DNA from: Streptomyces sp. Z26 | GTDB lineage: Bacteria > Actinomycetota > Actinomycetes > Streptomycetales > Streptomycetaceae | Length of the DNA: 64,000 nucleotides | Assembly (NCBI RefSeq): GCF_003665095.1 | Contig: NZ_RCHV01000002.1 | Location: 1,125,501 to 1,189,500 of the forward strand | Reading direction: 5' to 3' | Notes under the pieces: generated by a model | Database searches by the model: none | Seen by the model: only the letters and a program-made list of their open reading frames with translations | What the model was told of the DNA's origin: nothing | Made by a program: the position numbers and the translations under genes | Part shown: one piece after another, positions 32,262 through 41,999 of the stretch | How positions within the stretch are numbered: position 1 is the first letter of the stretch | Layout: every line of letters starts with the position of its first letter

Positions 32262-33013
32262 GGGGCGACGGCCTCCAGAGCCTCTTCGAGGGTGAACTCC
32301 CGGGCGTAGAGGGCCTTCCCGACGATCGCGCCCTCCACGCCCTCCGGCGTCAGCGCGGCGATCGCCCGCAGGTCGGCGAGCGACGAGACGCCGCCCGACG
32401 CGACCACGGGCCGGTCGGTGGCGGCGCAGACGCCGCGCAGCAGCTCCAGGTTGGGGCCCTGGAGGGTGCCGTCCTTGTTGATGTCGGTGACCACGTACCG
32501 CGCGCAGCCCTCGCCGTCCAGGCGCGCCAGCGTCTCGTACAGGTCGCCGCCGTCCCGCGTCCAGCCGCGCCCGCGGAGCGTGCGCCCGCGTACGTCGAGG
32601 CCGACCGCGATCCGGTCGCCGTGCTCCGCGATGATCTTCGCGACCCACTCGGGGCTCTCCAGCGCGGCCGTGCCGAGGTTGACCCGGGTGCAGCCGGTGG
32701 CGAGGGCGGCGGCCAGCGACGCGTCGTCGCGGATGCCGCCGGACAGCTCCACCTTGATGTCCATGGCCCCGGTCACCTCCGCGATCCGCTCGCGGTTGTC
32801 GCCGGTGCCGAACGCGGCGTCCAGGTCGACGAGATGGAGCCACTCGGCGCCCGCGCGCTGCCAGGCGACCGCCGCCTGGAGCGGGTCGCCGTACGACGTC
32901 TCGGAGCCGGACTCGCCGTGCACGAGGCGTACGGCCTGGCCGTCGCGGACGTCGACGGCGGGGAGGAGTTCGAGGGTGGGCGTGCCGGACGGCGCGCCGG
33001 AGGGGGTGGGCAT
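32258..33013 (-). CDS. hisA/priA: PriA, bifunctional HisA/TrpF isomerase
   Basis: This TIM-barrel isomerase converts ProFAR to PRFAR in histidine synthesis; in streptomycetes the same protein, PriA, also isomerises phosphoribosyl anthranilate in tryptophan synthesis because trpF is absent. Catalytic acids are Asp21 ([10 protein letters not shown]), Asp140 ([10 protein letters not shown]) and Asp177 (VVTDINKDG), with [10 protein letters not shown] and [11 protein letters not shown] as phosphate loops. At 251 residues it begins with a short Pro/Ser/Gly-rich extension. The start shares one base with the hisH stop. No trpF is found in this window, in line with the dual role. Confidence 0.94.
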   Translation of the reverse strand: MPTPSGAPSGTPTLELLPAVDVRDGQAVRLVHGESGSETSYGDPLQAAVAWQRAGAEWLHLVDLDAAFGTGDNRERIAEVTGAMDIKVELSGGIRDDASLAAALATGCTRVNLGTAALESPEWVAKIIAEHGDRIAVGLDVRGRTLRGRGWTRDGGDLYETLARLDGEGCARYVVTDINKDGTLQGPNLELLRGVCAATDRPVVASGGVSSLADLRAIAALTPEGVEGAIVGKALYAREFTLEEALEAVAP

Positions 33014-33663
33014 CAGAGGGTACCGATCCAGTTGGTCAGCAGCTGCGCTCCGGCGTCGCCGGACTTCTCGGGGTGGAACTGGGTGGCCCACAGCGGGCCG
33101 TTCTCGACGGCGGCCACGAACGGGTCGCCGTGCGTCGTCCAGCTGACGAGCGGGGTGGGCATCGCGGCGTGCGTGGCCTCCAGCTCCCAGTCGTGGACGG
33201 CGTAGGAGTGCACGAAGTAGAACCGCTCGCCGGACGGCACGCCCGCGAACAGCCGGGAACCGGCCGCCGCGTCGACGGTGTTCCAGCCCATGTGCGGTAC
33301 GACGTCCGCCTTCAGCGGGCCGACCGTGCCGGGCCACTCGTCCAGCCCGGCGGTCTCCGTACCGTGCTCGACGCCGCGCGCGAAGAGGATCTGCATGCCG
33401 ACGCAGACGCCCAGCACGGGACGGCCCCCGGCGAGCCTCCGTTCGACGATCCACTCCCCGCGGACCTCCCGCAGGCCCGCCATGCACGCGGCGAACGCGC
33501 CGACGCCGGGCACGAGCAGCCCGTCGGCGGCCATCGCCCGGTCGTAGTCGCGGGTGATCTCGACCTCCGCGCCCGCGCGCGCGACGGCGCGCTCGGCGGA
33601 ACGGACGTTCCCGAAGCCGTAGTCGAGGACGACGACGCGCTTCGCGGGCGACGCGGCGCTCAC
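33013..33663 (-). CDS. hisH: Imidazole glycerol phosphate synthase, glutaminase subunit
   Basis: HisH releases ammonia from glutamine for HisF. The class I amidotransferase triad is Cys87 ([10 protein letters not shown]) with His and Glu in QFHPEKSG near the C-terminus; [13 protein letters not shown] is the N-terminal family motif. GTG 33663 is chosen because it overlaps the stop of the upstream small membrane protein as GTGA; another in-frame GTG lies six bases earlier. The length of 216 residues is normal. Confidence 0.96.
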   Translation of the reverse strand: MSAASPAKRVVVLDYGFGNVRSAERAVARAGAEVEITRDYDRAMAADGLLVPGVGAFAACMAGLREVRGEWIVERRLAGGRPVLGVCVGMQILFARGVEHGTETAGLDEWPGTVGPLKADVVPHMGWNTVDAAAGSRLFAGVPSGERFYFVHSYAVHDWELEATHAAMPTPLVSWTTHGDPFVAAVENGPLWATQFHPEKSGDAGAQLLTNWIGTL

Positions 33664-33824
33664 GACCACACCGCCAGCCGCATGATTCCGCCGAGCAGCG
33701 ACATGCCCGCGGCGAAGCCGAGCAGGACGACGAGACCGCGCGGCATCTCCTGCTTCCAGAAGGAGACGGCGCCGCCGAGGAAGAACAGCCCGACGAAGAT
33801 CAGCAGTGCCGACAGACCCGTCAC
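33660..33824 (-). CDS. Small membrane protein in his operon
   Basis: This 54-residue protein consists of two hydrophobic segments ([20 protein letters not shown] and [19 protein letters not shown]) joined by KQEMPR. GTG 33824 overlaps the hisB stop and its own stop overlaps the hisH start, both as GTGA, so it is translated in step with the histidine enzymes. Small proteins at this position are common in streptomycete his operons. No function is known; a two-helix hairpin in the membrane is the most that can be said. Confidence 0.85.
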   Translation of the reverse strand: MTGLSALLIFVGLFFLGGAVSFWKQEMPRGLVVLLGFAAGMSLLGGIMRLAVWS

Positions 33825-34414
33825 AGCGCGCCCTTCGTGGAGGGGATGCCGGTCTGCCGCGGGTCGATCTCCGAGGCGTGGCGCAGGGCCCGCGCCAGCG
33901 CCTTGAACTGGCACTCGACGATGTGGTGCGCGTTGCGCCCGTACGGCACGTGGACGTGCAGCGCGACCTGCGCCTGGGCGACGAACGACTCCAGGATGTG
34001 CCGCGTCATCGTCGTGTCGTAGTCGGCGCCGATCATCGGCGCCATCCCGTCCGGCTCGCTGTGCACCAGGTACGGGCGGCCCGACAGGTCGACGGTCACG
34101 TGCGCGAGGGACTCGTCCAGCGGCACCGACGCGTTGGCGAACCGTACGATGCCGCGCTTGTCCCCCAGGGCCTCCCGGAAGGCGGCGCCGAGCGCGAGGG
34201 ACGTGTCCTCGATCGTGTGGTGGCTGTCGATGTGCAGGTCGCCGTCGGTCTTCACGGTGAGGTCGAACAGGCCGTGCCGACCGAGCTGGTCGAGCATGTG
34301 GTCGTAGAAGCCGACGCCTGTCGACACGTCGACGTTCCCGTGTCCGTCGAGGTCGATCTCGACGGCGACGGACGTCTCCTTGGTGGTGCGCTCGGCGCGG
34401 CCGGTACGGGTCAT
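33821..34414 (-). CDS. hisB: Imidazoleglycerol-phosphate dehydratase
   Basis: HisB removes water from imidazole glycerol phosphate. The 197-residue single-domain enzyme has the two metal-binding signatures [18 protein letters not shown] and [16 protein letters not shown] and the later [17 protein letters not shown]. It lacks the HisN phosphatase domain of the enterobacterial fusion. ATG 34414 overlaps the hisC stop, and its stop overlaps the small membrane protein gene. Confidence 0.97.
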   Translation of the reverse strand: MTRTGRAERTTKETSVAVEIDLDGHGNVDVSTGVGFYDHMLDQLGRHGLFDLTVKTDGDLHIDSHHTIEDTSLALGAAFREALGDKRGIVRFANASVPLDESLAHVTVDLSGRPYLVHSEPDGMAPMIGADYDTTMTRHILESFVAQAQVALHVHVPYGRNAHHIVECQFKALARALRHASEIDPRQTGIPSTKGAL

Positions 34415-35568
34415 GCTGCGTTCTCCTTCATGAGCTTGCGTACGGCGTCCAGGAACGCGTCGTTCTCGGCCGGGGTGCCCGCGCTGACCCGCAGCCACCC
34501 CGGCACCCCGTTGTCGCGGACCAGGACGCCCTCGTCCAGCAGCCGCCGCCAGAAGGCGTGGGCGTCGGTGAAGCGGCCGAACTGCACGAAGTTGGCGTCG
34601 GAGTCGGTGACCTCGCAGCCCGCCGCCCGCAACTCCGCGACCAGCCGGTCCCGTTCGGCCTTCAGCTGCTCGACGTAGCCCAGCAGCGTGTCGGTGAACT
34701 CCAGCGCGGCCAGCGCCGTGGCCTGGGTGACGGCCGACAGGTGGTACGGCAGCCGCACCAGTTGCACGGCGTCGACCACGGCGGGTGCGGCGGCGAGGTA
34801 GCCGAGGCGGAGACCGGCGGCGCCGAACGCCTTGGACATGGTGCGGGACAGCACCAGCCGCGACCGGCCCTCGATCAGCGGCAGCAGCGACGCGCCGTGG
34901 CTGAACTCGCCGTACGCCTCGTCCACGACCACCAGCGCGCCACCGCTGTCCGCCCGCGCGGCCTGCGCCGCCTCGTACAGCGCCAGCACCGTGTCGGCGT
35001 CCACGGCCGTGCCGGTGGGGTTGTTGGGCGAGCAGACGAAGACGACGTGCGGCCGGTGCTCGGTGACGGCGCGGACGGCGGCGTCCGTGTCGATGGTGAA
35101 GTCCTCGCGGCGCGGCCCGGAGAGCCAGCCGGTGCCGGTGCCGCGGGCGATGAGCGCGTGCATCGAGTACGACGGCTCGAAGCCCAGCGCCGTACGGCCC
35201 GGACCGCCGAACGCCTGGAGGAGCTGCTGGAGCACCTCGTTCGACCCGTTGGCGGCCCACACCTGGGCGCGCCCGACGGGGTGGCCGGTGGTGCGGGTGA
35301 GGTACTCCGCCAGGCCGGTGCGCAGCTCGACGGCGTCCCGGTCGGGGTAGCGGTTGAGGGAGCGGGCGGCGTCGGCGACGCGCTCCGCGATGCGGGCGAC
35401 GAGCGGTTCGGGCAGGGGGTAGGGGTTCTCGTTGGTGTTCAGCCGGACCGGTACGTCCAACTGGGGCGCGCCGTACGGGGACTTGCCGCGCAGCTCGTCG
35501 CGTACGGGCAGCTCGTCCGGGCCGCCGGGGTCCGTGCCGGGCGCGGGGTCCGTGCCGGTGCCGTTCAC
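34411..35568 (-). CDS. hisC: Histidinol-phosphate aminotransferase
   Basis: HisC is the PLP-dependent aminotransferase that converts imidazole-acetol phosphate to histidinol phosphate. The 385-residue class I/II fold shows [48 protein letters not shown] and the PLP lysine in [20 protein letters not shown] 35568 overlaps the hisD stop as GTGA, and the stop overlaps hisB. Confidence 0.97.
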   Translation of the reverse strand: MNGTGTDPAPGTDPGGPDELPVRDELRGKSPYGAPQLDVPVRLNTNENPYPLPEPLVARIAERVADAARSLNRYPDRDAVELRTGLAEYLTRTTGHPVGRAQVWAANGSNEVLQQLLQAFGGPGRTALGFEPSYSMHALIARGTGTGWLSGPRREDFTIDTDAAVRAVTEHRPHVVFVCSPNNPTGTAVDADTVLALYEAAQAARADSGGALVVVDEAYGEFSHGASLLPLIEGRSRLVLSRTMSKAFGAAGLRLGYLAAAPAVVDAVQLVRLPYHLSAVTQATALAALEFTDTLLGYVEQLKAERDRLVAELRAAGCEVTDSDANFVQFGRFTDAHAFWRRLLDEGVLVRDNGVPGWLRVSAGTPAENDAFLDAVRKLMKENAA

Positions 35569-36908
35569 GACGCGCCGTCCTCGAAACGGGCCGTGACGGC
35601 CGAACCGTGCGCGGGCAGGTCCTCGGCCTCCGCGAGCGTCACGACGTGGTGGGCGACCTCGGCCAGCGCCTCCCGCGAGTAGTCCACGACGTGCACGCCG
35701 CGCAGGAACGACTGCACCGAGAGGCCCGAGGAGTGGCAGGCGCAACCGCCCGTCGGCAGCACGTGGTTGGAGCCCGCGCAGTAGTCCCCGAGGGAGACCG
35801 GCGCGTACGGGCCGACGAAGACGGCGCCCGCGTTCGTCACCCGGGCGGCGACGGCGGCGGCGTCCGCGGTCTGGATCTCCAGGTGCTCGGCGGCGTACGC
35901 GTTGACGACCGCGAGGCCGTGCTCCACGTCGTCCACCAGCACGATCCCGGACTGCCGCCCGGCCAGCGCCTCGGTGATCCGCTCCCGGTGCCGGGCTGCG
36001 GCCACCCGCGGCGCCAGCTCCCGTTCGACGGCCGCCGCCAGCGACTCGGACGGCGTGACCAGTACGGCGGCGGCGAGCGTGTCGTGCTCGGCCTGGCTGA
36101 TCAGGTCGGCGGCGACGTGCGCCGGGTCGGCGGTGTCGTCCGCGAGGACGGCGATCTCGGTGGGCCCGGCCTCGGCGTCGATCCCGATCCGGCCCTTGAG
36201 CAGCCGCTTCGCCGCGGCCACGTAGACGTTCCCGGGCCCGGTGACCAGCTGCGCCGGGCGGCACTCCTCGGTGCCGTACGCGAACATGGCGACGGCCTGC
36301 GCCCCGCCCGCCGCGTGCACCTCGTCCACGCCGAGCAGCGCGCACGCCGCGAGGATCGTGGGGTGCGGCAGCCCGTCCCACTCGGTGCCGGGCGCGGACT
36401 GCGGCGGCGACGAGACGGCCAGCGAGGCGACGCCCGCCTCCTGCGCGGGGACGACGTTCATGACGACGGACGACGGGTAGACCGCCTTGCCGCCCGGTAC
36501 GTACAGGCCGACGCGCTCCACCGGCACCCACCGCTCGGTGACGGTGCCGCCCGGCACGACCCGTACCGTCGAGTCCGTACGGCGCTGCTCGCGGTGGACG
36601 GCGCGGGCGCGGCGGACGGACTCCTCCAGGGCGGCCCGTACGGCCGGGTCCAGCACGTCGAGCGCGCGGCGCAGCGCCTCGGCCGGGACCCGGACCCGTT
36701 CGATGGCGCAGCCGTCGAAGCGCGCGGCGTGGTCGATCAGCGCCGCGGTGCCACGATGGCGGACGTCGTCGCAGATCGGCCGCACCTTCTCCAGGGCGGC
36801 TTCGACGTCCAGCTCGGCGCGCGGCAGCAGGCTGCGGTCGACTCCGTCACCCGTCGCTCCGGCGTCGCCGGAGGGGACAGAACCCCGCAGATCGATTCGG
36901 GAGATCAC
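35565..36908 (-). CDS. hisD: Histidinol dehydrogenase
   Basis: HisD carries out the last two oxidations from histidinol to histidine with NAD and zinc. The 447-residue protein has [66 protein letters not shown] and [20 protein letters not shown], all diagnostic. GTG 36908 (VISRIDLRG) is the usual streptomycete start; an ATG nine bases upstream is in frame. It is the first gene of the his operon, which runs leftward with overlaps to hisF. Confidence 0.97.
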   Translation of the reverse strand: MISRIDLRGSVPSGDAGATGDGVDRSLLPRAELDVEAALEKVRPICDDVRHRGTAALIDHAARFDGCAIERVRVPAEALRRALDVLDPAVRAALEESVRRARAVHREQRRTDSTVRVVPGGTVTERWVPVERVGLYVPGGKAVYPSSVVMNVVPAQEAGVASLAVSSPPQSAPGTEWDGLPHPTILAACALLGVDEVHAAGGAQAVAMFAYGTEECRPAQLVTGPGNVYVAAAKRLLKGRIGIDAEAGPTEIAVLADDTADPAHVAADLISQAEHDTLAAAVLVTPSESLAAAVERELAPRVAAARHRERITEALAGRQSGIVLVDDVEHGLAVVNAYAAEHLEIQTADAAAVAARVTNAGAVFVGPYAPVSLGDYCAGSNHVLPTGGCACHSSGLSVQSFLRGVHVVDYSREALAEVAHHVVTLAEAEDLPAHGSAVTARFEDGAS

Positions 36909-36950
36909 GAAACCCATTCTCGCAGACCGGTTCCGGCCGACGGACTTCCG

Positions 36951-36965
36951 TATCACTGACTGATA
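36951..36965. promoter_or_regulatory. Small dyad upstream of hisD
   Basis: TATCA-CTGAC-TGATA is a perfect five-base inverted repeat with a five-base spacer, about 43 bases upstream of hisD, in the AT-richest part of the 149-base gap between the divergent hisD and beta-helix genes. It may be an operator or form part of the promoters. Confidence 0.35.
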
Positions 36966-37057
36966 TCCGCCCCACAAGGGTCTCGTCGCCACTGGCGTTC
37001 GTCCGGTCACGGAGGGGTAAGGGACGGGGAGACCTGGGAGCTTGGGGGAGGGGACAC

Positions 37058-38674
37058 GTGAGCGATCCGTCGGACTCGGGAGAACCGCCGGCCGGGCTGC
37101 AACTGACCACCGCGGAATGGGGGATGTGGCAGGCGTTCCGCAACGGCAGCGAGTACGACCTGAGCAGCGGCGAGGCCGAGCTGGACGACCCGAACGGCGA
37201 GCACGAGTGGGGCCCGCGCCGCAGCGTGCGCGCCCGCGTGCTCGCGCTGCTGCTGCTGCACGGGCCGCCCGCGCTCCTCGGCCGGGTCGCGTCGCTGCAC
37301 CTCACGGGCGCGTACGTGACGGGGAAGCTGAACCTCTCGGGCGGCACCATCGAGCCGTACTTCGAGCTGCGCCAGTGCCGCTTCGAGAAGGAGGTGCTGA
37401 TGCCCGAGGCGCACATGTCCACCGCCCGGCTGGTCAACTGCTACCTCCCGCGCCTGGAGGCCGCGCGCGTCCGCACCGAGGGCGACCTGCACCTGGCCCG
37501 GTGCAGCATCCCCGGCGGCATCCGCCTCACCGACGCCACCATCGGCACCGACCTGCTGCTGAACGAGGCCACCGTCGGCAGCGGCCGCCACATCCGCGCG
37601 ATCGCCGCCGACGGGCTGAACGTGTCGCAGGAACTCCAGGCCAGCCTGCTCGTGACGGACGGCGAGGTGTCGCTGCGGGGCGCGACGGTGGGCGGCTCGC
37701 TGTTCATGTACGGCAGCGTGCTGCGGAACAGGCACGGCCGGTACGCGCTGCACGCGCCGCAGTTGACCGTCGACCAGTTCGCGCACTTCGCCGACGCCGA
37801 ACCGGACCGCTCCCGGCTGATCGGCAGCGCCACCCCGCCGACCGGCACCTACTACCCGTACACCACCCCGGGCGCGGCCCGGCGGCGTACGAAGCGCTTC
37901 GAGTGCACGGGCGGCGTGAAGCTGGACGACGGGCGGTTCGGCAGCCAACTCGTCCTGGACAACGCGCGGTTCCAGCTGGAACGGGACCAGGAGCTGTCGC
38001 TGCGCCGCGTCACCACGCCGGAGCTGTGCTTCACCTCGCAGGCGCCCGAGCGCGGCGTGGTGGTGCTGTCCGGGGCCACGGTGGAGAACCTGGTGGACAA
38101 GGTCGGCAGCTGGCCGAAGGACGAGCGGCTGTGGATGGCCGGATTCACGTACCAGCAGCTGATCCACCGTGGCCACTTCTCGCTCCAGCAGCGGCTCCAG
38201 TGGCTGGCCGCGGCGACGCCCGAGTACTCCCCCGGCCCGTACGAGCAGCTCGCCAACGTCTACCGGCTCAGCGGCGAGGACGCCGACGCGCGCGCCGTGC
38301 TGCTGGCGAAGCAGCGAAGGCGGCGCGAGACGCTGCCGCTGGCGGGCAAGTTGTGGGGCTACCTCCAGGACCTCACGGTCGCCTACGGGTACCGGCCGGG
38401 GCAGGCGGCGCTCTGGATGGCGGTCGTCTGGTGCGCGGGCGTGGTGGTCTTCGGCGCCGAGCCGCCGCCCCCGCTGCGGGAGGGCGAGGCGCCGCAGTGG
38501 AACGCGGTGCTGTACTCGCTGGACCTGCTGCTGCCCGTCATCACCTTCGGGCACGACACGGCCTGGGACCCCCGCGGCGGCTACCAGTGGCTGGCCGCCG
38601 CGATGATCCTGCTGGGCTGGATCCTGGCCACGACGGTCGCGGCGGGGGCGACCCGGCTGCTGCGGCGGCAGTGA
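37058..38674 (+). CDS. Beta-helix membrane protein, pentapeptide-repeat-like
   Basis: This 538-residue protein has a long N-terminal region of irregular beta-solenoid repeats ([56 protein letters not shown]) resembling pentapeptide-repeat folds, then a helical linker and about three C-terminal hydrophobic segments ([54 protein letters not shown]). The pair of helices around LLLPVITFG recalls the pore region of two-helix ion-channel domains, but no TVGYG filter is present. The GTG start follows GGGAGG. It is divergent from hisD. Such proteins are widespread in streptomycetes without known function. Confidence 0.8.
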   Translation: MSDPSDSGEPPAGLQLTTAEWGMWQAFRNGSEYDLSSGEAELDDPNGEHEWGPRRSVRARVLALLLLHGPPALLGRVASLHLTGAYVTGKLNLSGGTIEPYFELRQCRFEKEVLMPEAHMSTARLVNCYLPRLEAARVRTEGDLHLARCSIPGGIRLTDATIGTDLLLNEATVGSGRHIRAIAADGLNVSQELQASLLVTDGEVSLRGATVGGSLFMYGSVLRNRHGRYALHAPQLTVDQFAHFADAEPDRSRLIGSATPPTGTYYPYTTPGAARRRTKRFECTGGVKLDDGRFGSQLVLDNARFQLERDQELSLRRVTTPELCFTSQAPERGVVVLSGATVENLVDKVGSWPKDERLWMAGFTYQQLIHRGHFSLQQRLQWLAAATPEYSPGPYEQLANVYRLSGEDADARAVLLAKQRRRRETLPLAGKLWGYLQDLTVAYGYRPGQAALWMAVVWCAGVVVFGAEPPPPLREGEAPQWNAVLYSLDLLLPVITFGHDTAWDPRGGYQWLAAAMILLGWILATTVAAGATRLLRRQ

Positions 38675-38798
38675 CCGGCGGGGCGTACGGCGTACGTGCG
38701 CGGGACGGGAACGGAAGGAGGGGCGCGTACGGGGCGGCGGGCGCGGGCCGGGCGGACGTACGGGTGACGGCGGGCCACGGGTGGGGCTCCGGAGGCTT

Positions 38799-38804
38799 TA
38801 GGCT
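38799..38804 (+). promoter_or_regulatory. -10 hexamer TAGGCT, leaderless layout
   Basis: TAGGCT ends 8 bases before GTG 38813 and fits the streptomycete vegetative -10 consensus TAGRRT in five of six positions. The nearest GGAGG is too far upstream (17 bases) to serve as a ribosome binding site. Confidence 0.5.
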
Positions 38805-38812
38805 TACCGGTC

Positions 38813-39631
38813 GTGACCACCGCGCTTCCGATCTTCCCGCTCAACTCGGTGCTGTTCCCGGGCCTCGTGCTGCCCCTGAACATCTTCGAACCGCGGTACC
38901 GCGCCCTCATGCGCGACCTGCTGGAGATCCCCGAGGACGCGCCGCGCCGCTTCGGCGTCGTCGCCATCCGCGACGGCCGCGAGGTGGCGCCGACCGCGAC
39001 CGGGCTGCCGGACGGAGCGCAGCCGTCGGGCGCCGACCCGACGGCGGGCTTCGGACCGGACCCGATGAAGTCGTTCTACGGCGTCGGCTGCGTCGCCGAC
39101 GCCTCCACCATCCGCGAGCGCGGCCACGGCGGCGCGGCGGACGGTACGGACGGCGGGCCGGGCTCGGGCGGACCTGGTGACGACGACGCGGACGGCGACG
39201 GGGACCGCGGCGGCTACGAGGTGCTCGCCACCGGCACCACCCGCTTCCGGCTGCTGTCCGTCGACGCCAGCGGGCCGTATCTCGTCGGTGAGGTCGAGGA
39301 GTTGGAGGAGACCGACGGCGAGGGCGCGGGGGCCCTCGCCTCGGGCGTGCTACGCGCGTTCCGCGCCTACCAGAAGCGCCTCGCCAGCGCCCGCGAACGC
39401 ACCCTCGCCGCCGGGCAGGAGCTGCCGGACGACCCTTCGGTCGTCTCGTACCTGGTGGCCGCCGCGACCGTGCTGGACACCCCCGCGAAGCAGCGGCTGC
39501 TCCAGGCACCGGACACCGCGACGCGGCTCGCGGAGGAGCTGAAACTCCTTCGCCGGGAGACCGCCGTGATCGGTAAGCTCCCCTCCCTCCCGGCGGCGGA
39601 GCTGACCCGCCGCCCCACCAGCCCCAACTGA
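38813..39631 (+). CDS. Lon substrate-binding-domain protein
   Basis: This 272-residue protein carries the LON N-terminal (substrate-binding) domain alone: LPIFPLNSVLFPGLVLPLNIFEPRYR at the start, then GVVAIRDG, a long Gly/Asp-rich insert (residues about 104–128) and FRLLSVDASGPYLVGEVEELEE, ending in a helical part. ATPase and protease domains of Lon are absent. Stand-alone members are suspected adaptors or cereblon-like binders; function is unknown. YbaK follows 51 bases later in the same direction. Confidence 0.9.
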   Translation: MTTALPIFPLNSVLFPGLVLPLNIFEPRYRALMRDLLEIPEDAPRRFGVVAIRDGREVAPTATGLPDGAQPSGADPTAGFGPDPMKSFYGVGCVADASTIRERGHGGAADGTDGGPGSGGPGDDDADGDGDRGGYEVLATGTTRFRLLSVDASGPYLVGEVEELEETDGEGAGALASGVLRAFRAYQKRLASARERTLAAGQELPDDPSVVSYLVAAATVLDTPAKQRLLQAPDTATRLAEELKLLRRETAVIGKLPSLPAAELTRRPTSPN

Positions 39632-39682
39632 GGCCGTCCGGACCGGCGACGGCCCCGCCGGGGCCGAGCCCGGACCGAGGCC

Positions 39683-40183
39683 ATGGCGAAGAAGAAGCAG
39701 AAGCAGCAGTCGTCCGCGACCCCCGCGACCGTCGCCGCCACCCGGGCGGGGGTGCCCTTCACCACCCACGCGTACGCGCACGACCCGGCCGCCCCCTCGT
39801 ACGGCGAGGAGGCCGCCGAGGCCCTCGGCCTCTCCCCCGGCCAGGTCTTCAAGACGCTCGTCGCGGACGTGGACGGCGCGCTCACCGTCGCCGTCGTACC
39901 CGTCTCCGGCTCGCTCGACCTCAAGGCGCTCGCGGCCGCCGTCGGCGGCAAGCGGGCGGCGATGGCCGACCCGGCCGCCGCCGAACGCGCCACCGGCTAC
40001 GTGCTGGGCGGCATCTCGCCGTTGGGGCAGCGCAGGGAGCTGCCCACGGTGGTGGACGCGTCGGCGGCGGAACGGGAGACGGTCTGCGTCTCGGCGGGTC
40101 GGCGCGGCCTGGAGATCGAGCTGGCCCCGGCGGACCTGGTCGCCCTGACGGGGGCGCGTACGGCGCCGATCGCGCGCGGGTGA
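39683..40183 (+). CDS. ybaK: YbaK/EbsC-type aminoacyl-tRNA deacylase
   Basis: This 166-residue protein of the YbaK family hydrolyses mischarged Cys-tRNA(Pro) or similar species in trans. A Lys/Gln-rich leader (MAKKKQKQQ) precedes the domain, which shows EEAAEALGLSPGQVFKTLVADVDG with the conserved Lys, VPVSGSLDLKALAAAVGGKRAAMA, TGYVLGGISPLGQRRELPTVVD and CVSAGRRGLEIELAPADL, all family hallmarks. It converges with SulP, with a hairpin between them. Confidence 0.93.
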   Translation: MAKKKQKQQSSATPATVAATRAGVPFTTHAYAHDPAAPSYGEEAAEALGLSPGQVFKTLVADVDGALTVAVVPVSGSLDLKALAAAVGGKRAAMADPAAAERATGYVLGGISPLGQRRELPTVVDASAAERETVCVSAGRRGLEIELAPADLVALTGARTAPIARG

Positions 40184-40185
40184 GC

Positions 40186-40205
40186 CCCGGCCCGGGTGGG
40201 CCGGG
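40186..40205. terminator. Hairpin between ybaK and SulP gene
   Basis: CCCGGCCC and GGGCCGGG form a perfect 8-base-pair stem with loop GGGT in the 36-base gap between convergent genes. Confidence 0.65.
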
Positions 40206-40219
40206 CACGGCCCCACCGC

Positions 40220-41758
40220 TCAATGGCTGCCCGCGAGTTCGCCGCTGAGCCGGTCGTGGAGCCGGGCGCTGGAGTCGTTCAGCCCGGTGATCTCGACGGT
40301 CTTGCCGCGCTGCGCGTACTTCTCCCGTACCGCGTCGAGCGCCGCCACGGACGACGCGTCCCACACGTGCGCGGCCGACAGGTCGACGACGACGCGGGCC
40401 GGGTCGCCCGCGTAGTCGAACCGCGCCGCCAGCCCGTCGGAGGACGCGAAGAACAGCTCGCCCGTCACCCGGTAGAGGACCTGCGTACCGTCCGGGTCCG
40501 GCACCGAGGTCACCTCGGCGACCTGCGCCACGCGCCGCGCGAACACGGCCATGGCGACGACCGATCCGACGACCACGCCGACCGCGAGGTTGTGGGTGGC
40601 CACGACGCAGACGACGGTCACGGCCATGACGCCGATCTCGCCCGCGGGCATCCGCCGGAGCGTCGCGGGCGCGACGGAGTGCCAGTCGAACGTCGCGAAC
40701 GCCACCATCACCATCACCGCGACCAGCGCGGCCATCGGGATGTCGGAGACGACCGGCCCGAAGACGACGCACAGCACCATCAGGAAGGCGCCGGCGAGGA
40801 AGGTGGAGAGGCGGGTACGGGCGCCCGAGACCCGTACGTTGATCATGGTCTGGCCGATCATCGCGCAGCCGCCCATGCCGCCGAAGAAGCCGGTGACGAT
40901 GTTGGCGACGCCCTGGCCGACGGACTCCCGGGTCTTGTCGGACGGGGTGTCGGTGAGGTCGTCGACGAGCTTCGCCGTCATCAGCGACTCCATCAGCCCG
41001 ACCAGCGCCATGGCCAGCGCGTACGGCGCGACGGTGGTCAGCGTGCCGACGGTGAACGGCACGTCGGGGAGGGCGGGTACGGGCAGGGCGGACGGCAGTT
41101 CGCCCTTGTCCCCGACGGTGGGGACCGCGATCCCGGCGGCGACGGTGACCAGCGTGAGCGCCACGATCGACACGAGCGGCGCGGGGATCACGGTGGTCAC
41201 CCGCGGCAGCAGCACCATGAGGGCCAGCCCGGCGACGAGCAGCGGGTAGACGGGCCACGGCACCCCGGTCATCTCCGGCACCTGGGCCATGAAGATGAGG
41301 ATCGCGAGGGAGTTGACGAAGCCGACCATCACGCTGCGCGGCACGAAGCGCATCAGCCGCGCCACTCCGAGCAGGCCGAGGACGACCTGGAGGACACCGG
41401 CGAGGATGACGGCGGCGACCAGGTAACCGAGGCCGTGCTCCCTGTTGAGCGGGGCGATGACGAGGGCGACCGCGCCCGTGGCCGCCGAGATCATGGCGCG
41501 CCTGCCGCCGACGACGGCGATGGTGACGGCCATCGTGAACGAGGCGAAGAGGCCGACCGCGGGGTCGACCCCGGCGATGATCGAGAACGAGATCGCCTCG
41601 GGGATCAGCGCGAGGGCGACGACGAGACCGGCGAGGATCTCCGTACGCCACACCTTCGGGTCGGAGAACCAGTCGGGACGGCGGGGCCGGAGGGCGCGCA
41701 GGCGCGCGGCGGTGGCGGGGGTGGGGGCGGAGGCGCTGGAAGCACTGGAGGCGGTCAA
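40220..41758 (-). CDS. SulP-family anion permease with STAS domain
   Basis: This is an inner-membrane anion transporter of the SulP/SLC26 family (sulfate, bicarbonate or dicarboxylate). The membrane part begins WRTEILAGLVVALALIPEAISFS and contains AAVGLFASF-like and TGFFGGMGGCAMIGQTMINV motifs; the C-terminal STAS domain (VVVDLSAAHVWDASSVAALD) is present. The start is uncertain: the reading frame has no ATG near the family N-terminus, only TTG 41758 and GTG 41881. TTG gives 512 residues with a short Ala/Ser-rich leader; GTG adds 41 residues without a ribosome binding site. The MerR operator upstream suggests control by the divergent regulator. Confidence 0.9.
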   Translation of the reverse strand: MTASSASSASAPTPATAARLRALRPRRPDWFSDPKVWRTEILAGLVVALALIPEAISFSIIAGVDPAVGLFASFTMAVTIAVVGGRRAMISAATGAVALVIAPLNREHGLGYLVAAVILAGVLQVVLGLLGVARLMRFVPRSVMVGFVNSLAILIFMAQVPEMTGVPWPVYPLLVAGLALMVLLPRVTTVIPAPLVSIVALTLVTVAAGIAVPTVGDKGELPSALPVPALPDVPFTVGTLTTVAPYALAMALVGLMESLMTAKLVDDLTDTPSDKTRESVGQGVANIVTGFFGGMGGCAMIGQTMINVRVSGARTRLSTFLAGAFLMVLCVVFGPVVSDIPMAALVAVMVMVAFATFDWHSVAPATLRRMPAGEIGVMAVTVVCVVATHNLAVGVVVGSVVAMAVFARRVAQVAEVTSVPDPDGTQVLYRVTGELFFASSDGLAARFDYAGDPARVVVDLSAAHVWDASSVAALDAVREKYAQRGKTVEITGLNDSSARLHDRLSGELAGSH

Positions 41759-41923
41759 GAGCGGGCCTGTCGTGTTCGGGCACGCCGGGGCGGCGTGGGA
41801 GGTACGGGTGGGGCGGGCGGTACGGGAGGGGCCGGGGGCGTCGTCGGACCCGGCGCGGCGTACGGGGAGGATGTCCCGCACCAGGGCGCGGTCGCGGCGG
41901 AGTACCGCCCGCGCCTCGCGGAA

Positions 41924-41947
41924 CTCTACCCTGACGTGAGGGTAGAG
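41924..41947. promoter_or_regulatory. MerR-family operator between SulP and merR
   Basis: CTCTACCCT and AGGGTAGAG form a perfect 9-base inverted repeat with spacer GACGTG, the classic shape of a MerR-family site. On the minus strand TAGAGT (41923–41928), a perfect TAGRRT -10, lies at one end and so would drive SulP; on the plus strand TAGAGA lies at the other end, toward the MerR gene. Confidence 0.85.
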
Positions 41948-41999
41948 ATGACGGCCGTCCCGGTGTGAGGACGGCGACGGACGACGAGAAGGGCGAGCC

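Noticed and set aside
37058..38674. A potassium channel
   Set aside because: There is no TVGYG-type filter; only a weak helix-loop resemblance was seen.
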